Source of the DNA: Eonycteris spelaea
Lineage: Eukaryota > Chordata > Mammalia > Chiroptera > Pteropodidae
NCBI GenBank assembly: GCA_003508835.1
Contig: PUFA01000022.1
Span: 2,294,001 to 2,358,000 of the forward strand
DNA: 64,000 nucleotides
Direction: 5' to 3'
Part shown: positions 11,165 to 20,209 of the stretch, in pieces
Position numbering within the stretch: position 1 is the first letter of the stretch
How the letters are laid out: each line of letters begins with the position of its first letter
Position numbers and translations under genes: made by a program
Notes under the pieces: generated by a model
The model's input: only the letters and a program-made list of their open reading frames with translations
The model's database searches: none
Told to the model about the DNA's origin: nothing

Positions 11165-14100
11165 TGTCTATCAAGTTAAAATAGAAGAAAACAATTGTTA
11201 AATCTCATTTTTGCACTCCTTTTGACTTATTTTTGAGCCAGTAATGTAAAATTAAGTATTTTTAGATTCTTAAGACTGTCTTGTTTGTTGTAAATAATTA
11301 AGTTGTCATCAAAATTACTTGGTTATTTTTTTTCTCAGTCTCTTGTCAAGCTGGATTTATGCAGATACTTAAAACAGGATCTTACGTCAGCCTCTAGGAA
11401 ATAATGCTTGGACATGAGCCAATAAGATAATTCTGCTATTTGGAAAAATGGTACTAGTAAGATTATTTTGGTTCTTTCAATTATAATGGTAATTTAAGAT
11501 TCTTCACTTTCTTTCAAGATAACTGAAAGTGGAATTTTATTTTAAATGCTTTGTGATTGAAACAAGTTGCAGAAAGTATGTGTCATGTTAAGTCAATATC
11601 CAATGAATGCTACACGCAGACAATTTCTACAACTATATATACATATATAATATATAATACGCACATGTACATATAAATAGACATGCTTAGCAGATATAAT
11701 TTATGTATTTGTTTTTCTGGAATTAGAAGATACAAATTTAAATATCAACTACACTAATAGCCAAAAGATAATCAAATTTATATCAAATTATAAAGGTTCC
11801 AAATTACTATAATGAATAACATTTTTAAAAAGATAATTTTGTCAATTAGTATGTGCTCAATTTTTTTTTGCTGGGAATTCAGAAATACCAACTGATAATG
11901 TTGAAATCAATTTGAAATTGATTTTATTTAACATATTCACAAAGTCTCATGTATAATGTGATTTATAGTAAAGCCAACTTTATATCACTTTTAATAGGAG
12001 TAAATGAGAACTTTGGTTAAAAAAGTGATCTTTTTTGTACCATCAACTGTTAAAGCCGTCAGTAAAATAAAATGGAAAAGAGTCTTTAAAATGGATATAT
12101 ATATTTCAAGTTATGCACATATGATGTTATATTTATATATTCATATCTAAGCATAATTATATGTACACAATATATTACATACACGTATATTGTCACTGAA
12201 GAGAGGTTAGTTCTGTCTTTTGAGTGCAGTATATTGAGACTAAAGTATTTGAGGAAGACAATTTTATCATCTAGATAGAGTTTATAATATGAAAAGGCCT
12301 TGGTGATTTGCACTATTCTGAAGACTAATCTAGTCACCCTGTTTTCCATAAGGCTATTGGCAACAATGACACCTCACAGGCTGAGAAGTTAAAATTCACA
12401 GAGAATGAACAAAACCATAGCTACATTATTGAATATCAACATTGCTTTTACTGAATTTTGATTCTTTTAGGCTTTGAAAAATGGAGGATTTATTATAATG
12501 TATTATTATTATATTTGTAATTTATACATACAATTATCATAAAATTCTAATTCATTTTCTCTCAGATTTGCACTTTGATTTTATCTAATACTCATTGTCT
12601 ATCCTGATGACACTAAGTCCTGTGTAACCCTAAGAAAGATTTCTTCATCTGGGTGGTAAAATCATCTTTCTCAAATATTTTACGCTTCTCATGATCCCTT
12701 ATATCAGGATTATCCCCAACTTCCTATTGAATAACACTTTTCAAATTACGCAAATCTCAGATTAGCTAATACACAGGTATGCCTTTACTCCCTGGGCAGT
12801 GTGGTCAAAAGTGAATGGAGTTTGGAGCAAGACAGATTTTAGGGAAATTCATCATCTGAATATCTCCTGGCCTCAGCATGGTAGGTGTAGATGATCAAGT
12901 GACGATTCAAATCTCACTGGCTGGTTCTCTCACCCATTAATAAAAAACTACTAGCCTTCATCACCAGGTTCTACAATCTCTAGGAATTCCCTGGAGCATC
13001 TACTATGTGTTGATACTTCCACCCACTGGCCTGTCCTGACAATCTAGCATGTGTACAAATGATATCTTACTCTTGCTTGCAAGGAACGAGGCCTCTGCTG
13101 CACCAGGTCTTCCCTCACTGTCCAACAGTGTAGGTGCTGGTGGCACAAAGTGGAGATTCTCTTCCTTGACTTCGCTCTTTGTTAGATGACTCCCAAAGAG
13201 GTGTCGCAGTGATTGACCAAAAATTACCTAGGATCCATGTTCACTCATTATCTCTGTATAATTATCAACAGCTGTTGATTTTACTCTCAAAGTAGCATAG
13301 TTAGGGTGAGAAATTATATGGTCACTTAATCATCTTTCTGTCTCACTCACTCCCCCTATATTCCTCCTGTGACCGCAACTCATAAAATAAAACCTCTCCA
13401 CAGTGCTTAAAAAGGAATCCAGATTTGACACCCGAGAGAAAGAGGCTGGGGGACAAATTCCAGTGTCAGCCACGACCACACCAGCCTACCATGGGGAGAA
13501 AAGCACACCTTTCTTCCTCAGTTTTTCATATATTATTTTACTTAAATTCGTTCTTTCTCAGAAGGTATTTTAATGTCATATGGAAAAAGCCTTCTGGCAA
13601 GTCCAGCCTCTCAGCAATTCCCTAGGTATGTATACATTACACTCAAGCTGCAACGTGGTCCCCCACATCCCAACGCCACTCGGCCACTCCTGCGTACATC
13701 TGAATTTGTCATCCGGCTTTGCCGGTGCTGCGGCCCATGCAGTCTCATTTCCCCATTGCAATTGTTAGCTATTTGTTTCCTTTTAACTTCCACATGGTAC
13801 CACTTCCTAAGTCAAATTAATTTGCTCACCACTCCACAATCTTTATTTTTCTAATTCCTTCAATGTGGAAAATGTTTTCCTCTGAATTGTGCCAGTACAT
13901 GACCACTGATGCGACCAATGTCTACTGAGTTTCTGAATGTCAAAGGCACAGGGCTGGGTGACAGTTCTCAGCTCCTTACCATGTGTTTTCAGGACATGTT
14001 CATCTAACATTTTCATTTTACTTGACAATGACTACAACCCGGTCCCAGCCTCCTGGCATATGTATTAATTTCATATAACATAACTTGGTATAAACACTGA

Positions 14101-14425
14101 CTAGTAAATTTTTTTAAAAATTCATATCTGCTTATAAATTATATTATAATATATACTCATGAATTGCATTATATCATCAGGCTCAGTGCAGTATTCCCCT
14201 CGAATCTACTATACAAGTATTATTGACAAAATTCAAATTACATGTATATCAGGTTAGCTAATAGACACATATAAATATCTCCTTTCCCCAATAGCTATAT
14301 AGTCAGTGTACTATGCTCTAAAAAATATATGACTTGATGGTTGATTCTATGGCTGGGACAGGAAATACAGAGATGTACCTGCAATATCTTGTAGTATCAG
14401 AAAGAAAGGGAATGTTGAAGCAAAT
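11165..14425. other. Unique AT-rich DNA, nothing recognised
   Basis: Long stretch without a supportable gene. It holds alternating purine-pyrimidine AT patches (11632-11690, 12095-12190). Several short overlapping frames at 13425-13854 on both strands are chance overlaps in a slightly GC-richer stretch. A weak MIR-like phrase ('gtggtcaaaagtgaatggag') lies near 12804, too short to call. Confidence 0.4.
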
Positions 14426-14427
14426 AA

Positions 14428-14494
14428 CACACACATCACACACCACACACACCACACACCACACACCACACACCACACACACCACACACACCAC
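14428..14494. repeat. (CACACCA)n-type microsatellite
   Basis: Variable CA/CCA units ('cacacaccacacacaccaca') over about 65 bp. It generates a low-complexity T/H/P frame at 14334-14531 that is not a real protein. Confidence 0.9.
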
Positions 14495-14499
14495 GATTA

Positions 14500-14714
14500 G
14501 TGTACGTCAAAGGGACACAGGAACCAAGTGAAACAGCTTGAAGAAGCTGGAAGAATTTGAGCAAAATAAAGGGCTATTGGATTATAACACAACATGTAAA
14601 ATAAATATCCATGAGTTTACACTGACATACATAAGTAATTGCAAAAATAAATAAATAGAGCAGAATAGACACATTTCCCATGAAGAATTCCAAATTATAT
14701 AGTTATTACCTCCT
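14500..14714 (+). mobile_element. L1M 3' UTR, left part
   Basis: 'gtgaaacagcttgaagaagc', 'ggaagaatttgagcaaaata', 'catgagtttacactgacata' and 'gaagaattccaaattatata' follow the 3' UTR of an old L1M family in order. The match breaks at 14715 and resumes at about 15260, so a later element has split this copy. Confidence 0.75.
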
Positions 14715-14782
14715 TGTATTAATCAGGGGTCTCCTTCAGGGAAACAGAAAACAGAGCCAACAGAGTGTGTATGTGTGTTTGT

Positions 14783-14852
14783 GAGAGACAGAGACAGACA
14801 GACAGATGGAGACAGAGACAAAGAGACAGAAAGACACACGCAGACAGAGATT
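14783..14852. repeat. (GACA)n-like low-complexity tract
   Basis: Degenerate GACA/GAGACA units ('gagacagacagacagatgga') within the nested repeat, probably an expansion of its internal AGAGA segment. Confidence 0.8.
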
Positions 14853-15106
14853 ATTTTAAGGAACTTGCTCATATTTTTGTGGAGGCTTGATAATTCCAAA
14901 ATCTGCAGGGACAGTAGGCTGGCAGTCTGAAGACTCAGAGAAGAGTTTTGGTTTAAGTCTAATAAGCGTTTGCTGGCAGAATTCCTTTTGGCTCAGGGGA
15001 GGTCAGTCTTTTTTCTATTAAGACCTTCAACTGATTGAATGAGGCCCACCCACATGATGGAAGGTAATCTGCTTTCCTTAAAAGTCTACCAATTTAATTA
15101 TCAATC

Positions 15107-15188
15107 CCATCCAAAAAAACACCTCCAAAAAACATCCATAATAAAAACATCCAAAAAAACACCTCCACAAAAACGCCCATAAAAACGT
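15107..15188. repeat. Local tandem duplication, A-rich
   Basis: Variants of 'catccaaaaaaacacctcca' occur twice, with related 'aaaaacatccataataaaaa' and 'cacaaaaacgcccataaaaa' units. The family consensus has a single 'catccaaaaacaccctcaca' here, so this copy gained about 50 bp by duplication. Confidence 0.7.
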
Positions 15189-15259
15189 TTGACCAAATAT
15201 CTAGGCACCATGGCCAAGCGTAGTTGACACAAAATATTAACCATCGCACTTAAGAGACT

Positions 15260-15704
15260 GAGGGGGATAACTCCATTTCTCACGTGTGGGCTGTTTACTG
15301 TGTCTTTCTTCCAATGAGTATAGTTTGGAAAAAAAGAAAAAGAATAACTTTACAGTGGAGAGACTTGAAAAATACTACCTGTCAGATGATCAAGGTCAAC
15401 ATCAGGAATGATTAATCATACTGACGTATGTACCCGCAATATGATGCAGTGAATATGACATTTTACCTCTGTGGTCTTCCTCTCCAAAACCCAAAACCCA
15501 GTCTGATCATGAGAGAAACACAGATAGACTCCAACTGAAGAGCATTATACAAAAATATTTGATTAGTACTCCTCAAAACTGCCAAGGTCTTTGAAACCAG
15601 GGAGTATCTTACAAATGGTCACAGTCTACAGAAACCTAGAGAGACACAATGGCTAAGTATGCTGTGGTACCTTGCATGGGGTTCTGGTATAGAAAAGGGC
15701 CATT

Positions 15705-15770
<66 letters not shown>

Positions 15771-15884
15771 CTGAATAAATATGGGGTTTTTCCACAACAA
15801 TGTTACAATATTGATTATTTATGGTGGTGAAGGTTCCATACTAATGCAAGATATTAATAAGGGAACCTGGGTACGGACTATAGT
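15260..15884 (+). mobile_element. L1M 3' UTR, right part
   Basis: Resumes the L1 broken at 14714: 'tctcacgtgtgggctgttta', 'gaataactttacagtggaga', 'gatcaaggtcaacatcagga', 'tttacctctgtggtcttcct', 'cccagtctgatcatgagaga' and 'gggaacctgggtacggacta' match in order the 3' UTR of the same L1M family seen antisense at 48.8-49.6 kb. A long (TA)n has expanded inside it. Confidence 0.85.
15707..15765. repeat. (TA)29 microsatellite
   Basis: Uninterrupted TA for about 58 bp inside the L1 3' UTR. Such perfect length suggests recent expansion. It can extrude as a cruciform and is likely length-polymorphic. Confidence 0.97.
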
Positions 15885-16062
15885 GGAACTCTTTGTACTG
15901 TCCTTATAAAGTTTCTGTAAACTTTTTAAAAACTCTTAAAATAAAGTGTTTATTACAAAAAAATAAAACAAAAAAGAGGAACTCTCTGTACTGTCTCTAT
16001 AAAGTTTCTGTAAATCTAAAACTCTTAAAATATTTATTACAAAACAAAAATAAACAAAACAG
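15885..16062 (+). repeat. Tandem duplication of the L1 3' terminus
   Basis: Two units of about 90 bp start 'ggaactctttgtactgtcc' (15885) and 'ggaactctctgtactgtctc' (15978). Each continues with 'tataaagtttctgtaaa', 'actcttaaaata' and 'tattacaaaa', then an A-rich tail. The unit is exactly the terminal 3' UTR plus tail of the L1 to the left. The second copy lacks the 'ctttttaaa' insertion and the 'aagtgt' of the first. Confidence 0.9.
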
Positions 16063-16164
16063 ACAGAAATTTAAAAGAGAAGTCTTAAACTCTCAAAATA
16101 TTATTTTTCTCATTTCCAAAGATTGTAGAGAGAATAAATGTAAAAATGAATACATGGCGTCGCT

Positions 16165-16262
16165 AACAAACTGCCTGGCACATGGTGTGAACTCCGTTAC
16201 GTCGATTTCCTCACTCTGCTCATACCTCTTCAACAAAAGGTGTTAGGTTTATTATTATTGTT
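16165..16262 (+). mobile_element. Possible MIR 3' end
   Basis: 'aaactgcctggcacatggtg' followed about 65 bp later by 'tttattattattgttatttt' resembles a MIR terminus ('gtgcctggcacatagtag...ttattattatt'). Short and diverged. Confidence 0.35.
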
Positions 16263-16265
16263 ATT

Positions 16266-17705
16266 TTAGGAAAAAATGCCAACAATTCATGAGAAAACAG
16301 TAGGTGATTGATTCTTTGAGAAAATTAATTTGATTTAAACACAGCTCTACTGTACACACTTGTTTAAAAAATCCCATTAAACCTATGTGATCACTAGCAA
16401 TAAAATTCTCGTGGAAAGAACAAATTTTCAATGCAGGTAATCAATATTCTTGGAACATTTCAAAAGAAAAGACTTAAAGGAAAATAAATCAAATAACCTA
16501 CTGCTGGCAGCCTATGATGTTATGTACTTAAACTGATATATGTTGAATCTGGCAGTCTCTGTGGTGTTTAGCAGATAAATCTCTTTACCAGAACTCTCAG
16601 GTCAGCTAAAATGCACAGCAGACACATTTAAGCCAGACTGCTTTGGTGGAGGAAACTCCGTTGGTGGTCACAGACACCCAAGATCCAGGTATCAGAAATT
16701 CTGAATTAGGCGGTCTCCAATTTGATTCTCCTGTACACTGCCACCCTCCCTGCACCTTAGCCCGACAACCACATACACTATCACACTATGTTCTTCTTCC
16801 CTTCTATTCTCTCCCTCTCCCTCTCTCTCTGTCCATGTCTAACAGTTTGGATTTCAGGTTCATTAGACTGTACCTATACACTCATAAATTTAAAAACAAA
16901 TACAGATTAAGTGTGTATGTCTAAGCTGGAAATGCTCTTACCTTTCAGACAGATGGTCATGAATTCAAATAATTTGCTTTGGGGAGATCTAAACGTATTT
17001 TATCTGCTTGCATCCTAGGCAATGTGAAGTACTGCATACAGCTGAAATCAGTGCCTGCCCTGCAAGCCATTAAATACCCCATGGTTCTTGTTAAAGGAAA
17101 TTATTTTCAACTCTTTGTCATGTGACTCATCCCCACAATTCATCAGATGGTTGAAACGATGTGTGAGGAGAGGAGTTCATATATACAACAATACACACAT
17201 GCATACGTAAAATCTTAAATGTGTGTAAGCAATAAAGAAAAAAAACCTTTAAAAACTTGAAGAAGGAATTATTTTTTTTAAGCATTAGGTGAAACATATG
17301 TGGATATCTATATTTCAGTATCTTCAATCCTGGTTTTGCTTCAGAAAAGTTTAATAACATTATTTTTAAATTTATTTTTCAAAGCTGTAAATAATTTCTA
17401 TATTATCCAGTTTTACTTACTTAACGCAGACAATTTTAAAGCTTATTAAATATGTTCTTAAAAGAGCTACATTGAGCATTCTTAGTTTAGTACTTAATGG
17501 TATCTGTGCTTAAATGCATATCCAATCAAATTTATATCAGTCACCACAGACATATCAATATAAGCAACACATACAATCATATCTTAAATTAATAAAACAC
17601 TTTGTATTACATGAGGCACATTTGCAACCACTGACTCACTCCTTTTTCTCTTCATAATTCAGTGAGTTAAATGAACATGAGCATTATTGTTTGCATTTCA
17701 TAGAT
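16266..17705. other. Unique DNA with CT tract
   Basis: No gene recognised. A pyrimidine tract ('ctccctctccctctctctct', about 16802-16832) is the only clear feature. A 93-codon frame at 16643-16924 has no domain and includes the tract. Confidence 0.45.
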
Positions 17706-17711
17706 AATATT

Positions 17712-17946
17712 AATTTATGCTTCTACAGGTATTACTGTGTTCCAAAAACTATTTTAAGGATTTAAAAATATTAAATATTTAATCTTCACACAATTTCATG
17801 AGATAGTGGATTATTAATATCCTCATTTTACAAATTTGAAAACTGAAGAACAGAGTTTAAATATTGCACTTGCAGTCATTCAGATAATAATCCCAAGATC
17901 TGAAATTCTGATACAGGCAGTGTGTCTCCAGAGTTTGAGCCTCAGC
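17712..17946 (-). mobile_element. MIR SINE (antisense copy)
   Basis: Reverse-complement MIR order: 'aaactattttaaggatttaa', 'atttaatcttcacacaattt', 'catgagatagtggattatta', 'atcctcattttacaaatttg', 'gtcattcagataataatccc' and 'gtgtctccagagtttgagcc'. About 235 bp, near full length. Confidence 0.8.
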
Positions 17947-18064
17947 AATTATGTTATATTGTCTTTATGGAATTAGGTACAAAGAACTACCAACAAAACA
18001 AACAAACACAAAACAATGGCATTAAATAAGCTGCTTAAACTCACAAGGCTAATGACAGTTATAT

Positions 18065-18281
18065 GTAATGATACGTTAGTCAGTGATGAATGAACCACTT
18101 ATAGACAGTGGTCCCATAAGATTGTAATGGAGCTGAAAAATTCTTATTGCATAGCAACCTTGCGACCGTGGTGACATTGCAATCACTGTAACACTGCAGC
18201 ACAACAAATTTTTCACGTGCTTATGAGGATGCTGGTGTAAACAAACCTACTATGCTTCCTATCATATAAAAGTACAGCACA
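18065..18281 (+). mobile_element. Tigger/mariner-type DNA transposon fragment
   Basis: 'agtggtcccataagattgta', 'atggagctgaaaaattctta', 'tgacattgcaatcactgtaa', 'gatgctggtgtaaacaaacc' and 'tcatataaaagtacagcac' match a common mammalian non-autonomous DNA transposon near one end. Subfamily not assigned. The element stops abruptly at 18281 where L1 5' UTR sequence begins. Confidence 0.7.
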
Positions 18282-18283
18282 GG

Positions 18284-19012
18284 GTTCTGGTCAAGATGAA
18301 GGAGTAGGCAAATGCTATCCCATGATCACATCAAAACTGCAATTTAATCATAGAACAACTACCTTGAGAAACACCTGAAGTCAAGCCGGAACATAATTTC
18401 TATAACCAAGAACATAAAGAAGCCGCGTTGAGACTGGTAGGGGAGTGGAAACATGAAACAGGTTGATTTCACATCCACATGTGTTAGTTAAGAACCAAAG
18501 GAATATTCCAGTTGCAAAGGACCCTCTTGAGGAAGGAGGGGTCCCACCCCACAATCAGGCTCCCCAGCCTCATGCACCAGTGCCAAGAATAGGAGTCCCC
18601 ACATTATCTAGCTGTGGAAATCAGTGGGGACTCTGCGTGAAATGGAGGGCTGCTGTAGACCCAAGCGTCCTCTTAATGGGCATGAACACAGACACACTCA
18701 TTCACAAATACTCACGCTAATCTCCAGTGGAGGGACAACAGCTTCAAAAGCAGCAAGGACATACAGGGAGGGGACTGAATTGTCTGGCTTCAGGGTGAGA
18801 GCTAGAGAGGCAGCTCTCTCCAGGACAGAAGTGCTAGCAGAGGCTATTGTTCCTTTATTGAGCCCTCCCCCCAACACAAGCAGCAGATGCAGGTGGAAGT
18901 GCTAACAGCCCAATTGTTGCGTTGTTAAGCCCACATCCAAACCTGCAGACACAGGTGCATGCCATATCTGAGTCTCCGTTAACTTCGTTAACATCTTTTG
19001 CCAGCCCTGGTG
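18284..19012 (+). mobile_element. L1 5' UTR segment
   Basis: 'gggttctggtcaagatgaag', 'gagtaggcaaatgctatccc', 'atgatcacatcaaaactgca', 'agaaacacctgaagtcaagc', 'gttgagactggtaggggagt' and the 'ccacatgtgt' block follow the L1 5' UTR typical of non-primate placental L1s. It is GC-richer than its flanks. Frames at 18463-18720 and 18624-18905 are incidental. Retained 5' UTR is uncommon because most L1 copies are 5' truncated. Confidence 0.75.
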
Positions 19013-19019
19013 ATTTTTC

Positions 19020-19958
19020 TGAGATCTATATTCAAAAAATTATGACATTGAAGAACGAAATTTAAGATGAAACAAATAAATGGAACTATATATCATGCTC
19101 ATGGATAGAAAGAATTAAGATCGTTAGAATGTCCACACTACCAAAAGCAATCTAAAGATTCAATTCAATTCCTATCAAAATACCAATGCCATTTTTCACA
19201 TAACTAGAAGAAACAATTCAAAAATGTATATGGAACTACAGAAGACCATGAATATCCAAAGCAATGTTGAGAAAGAACAAAGCTGTAGGTATCACCCTCC
19301 ATGATATCAAACTATACCAGAAGTCTACAGTAATCACAACGGCATGGCATAAAAACAGACACATAGATCAGTGGAACAGAATACAGAGCCAGAAGAAAAC
19401 TATACTTATAGGGTAATTTAATCTATGAGAGGGTAAGGACAGTCTCTTCAATCAATGGTATTGGGAAAACTGGCCACATATAGGCAAAAAAAAAAAAAAA
19501 AAAAATGAAGCTAGACTACTTTCTTACACCATATACAAGAATAAACTCAAAATGGATTAAAGATTTAAATGAGAGACCTGAAAATATAAAACTCCTAAAA
19601 GAAAACATAGGGAGTAAACTCTCTGACATTGCTCTTAGTAATACATAGTACATATCTCCTCGGGCAAGGGAAATAAAAGTAAAATTAAAAATGGGACTAC
19701 ATCAAACTAAAAGATTTTGTATAGTAATTTTTTTTTAATCAACAACAACAAAAAAGATAATCTAATGAATGGGAGAAGATATTCATCAATTAGACATCTC
19801 TGAAGGGGTTTTAACCAAAATACATAAGGAACTCATACGACAACACTGAAAAAAACAAACAAATAAAAAGATCCCATTAAAAACAGAGGACATGAATAGA
19901 CATTTCTCCATAGAAAACATATAGATGGCTAATAGACATATGAAAAGATAATAAAGAG
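19020..19958 (+). mobile_element. L1 ORF2 3' part, no 3' UTR
   Basis: Directly after the 5' UTR, sequence jumps to the ORF2 C-terminal half: 'atagaaagaattaagatcgt', 'gaatgtccacactaccaaaa', 'ggcataaaaacagacacata', 'gatcagtggaacagaataca', 'ataaactcaaaatggattaa' and 'gaatagacatttctccatag'. ORF1, endonuclease and reverse transcriptase are deleted. The element ends within ORF2, so the 3' UTR is missing too. An A-run lies at 19487-19505. Confidence 0.9.
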
Positions 19959-19986
19959 TTCAGAGAAGAATAACAATGAAGTTAGT

Positions 19987-20205
19987 AATTAATTCCTTAC
20001 ACCATGTGCTTTTATATCCTTTCTCACCAAATACTCTTAACAACTGTAAGAAAGTTAAGGATTATTCGCATCCTCATTTTATCATTGAAACAACAGAAGC
20101 ACAGAAAGACTGAACAGCTTGCCCTTGATTATGCAGCTACTGAAGGGCACACCTGGGTTCGGAGGTCTGGCAGAGGGACCCCAGGGTCAGCACAGGCAAC
20201 TCTGC
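19987..20205 (-). mobile_element. MIR SINE (antisense copy)
   Basis: 'ccttacaccatgtgctttta', 'ggattattcgcatcctcatt', 'cagcttgcccttgattatgc' and 'ctgaagggcacacctgggtt' correspond to reverse-complement MIR from 3' end to B box. About 215 bp. Confidence 0.78.
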
Positions 20206-20209
20206 GGCT

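Larger units (their letters stand above)
14715..15248 (+). mobile_element. Nested interspersed repeat, TG...CA bounded
   Basis: A common mammalian repeat in the order: 'tgtattaatcaggggtctcc', 'gggaaacagaaaacagagcc', a GACA-rich tract, 'ttattttaaggaacttgctc', 'tgtggaggcttgataattcc', 'aaaatctgcagggacagtag', 'ccttcaactgattgaatgag', 'gcccacccacatgatggaag', 'gaccaaatatctaggcacca' and 'gttgacacaaaatattaacc'. I recognise the family pattern but cannot name the class with certainty (L1M-type 3' end or LTR). It begins TG, ends CA, has no poly-A, and sits inside an L1 3' UTR, so it inserted later than that L1. Confidence 0.7.

Noticed and set aside
12800..12845. MIR-like phrase 'gtggtcaaaagtgaatggag'
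   Set aside because: Similarity does not extend past about 40 bp.
13425..13854. Five overlapping frames on both strands
   Set aside because: All frames are open by chance in a short GC-richer stretch; no single frame has a domain or codon bias.
14334..14531. 65-codon T/H/P-rich frame
   Set aside because: Product of the CA/CCA microsatellite.
16933..17090. Possible second tRNA-type SINE
   Set aside because: The putative B box ('catgaattcaaataat') is too degenerate and no body consensus repeats elsewhere.
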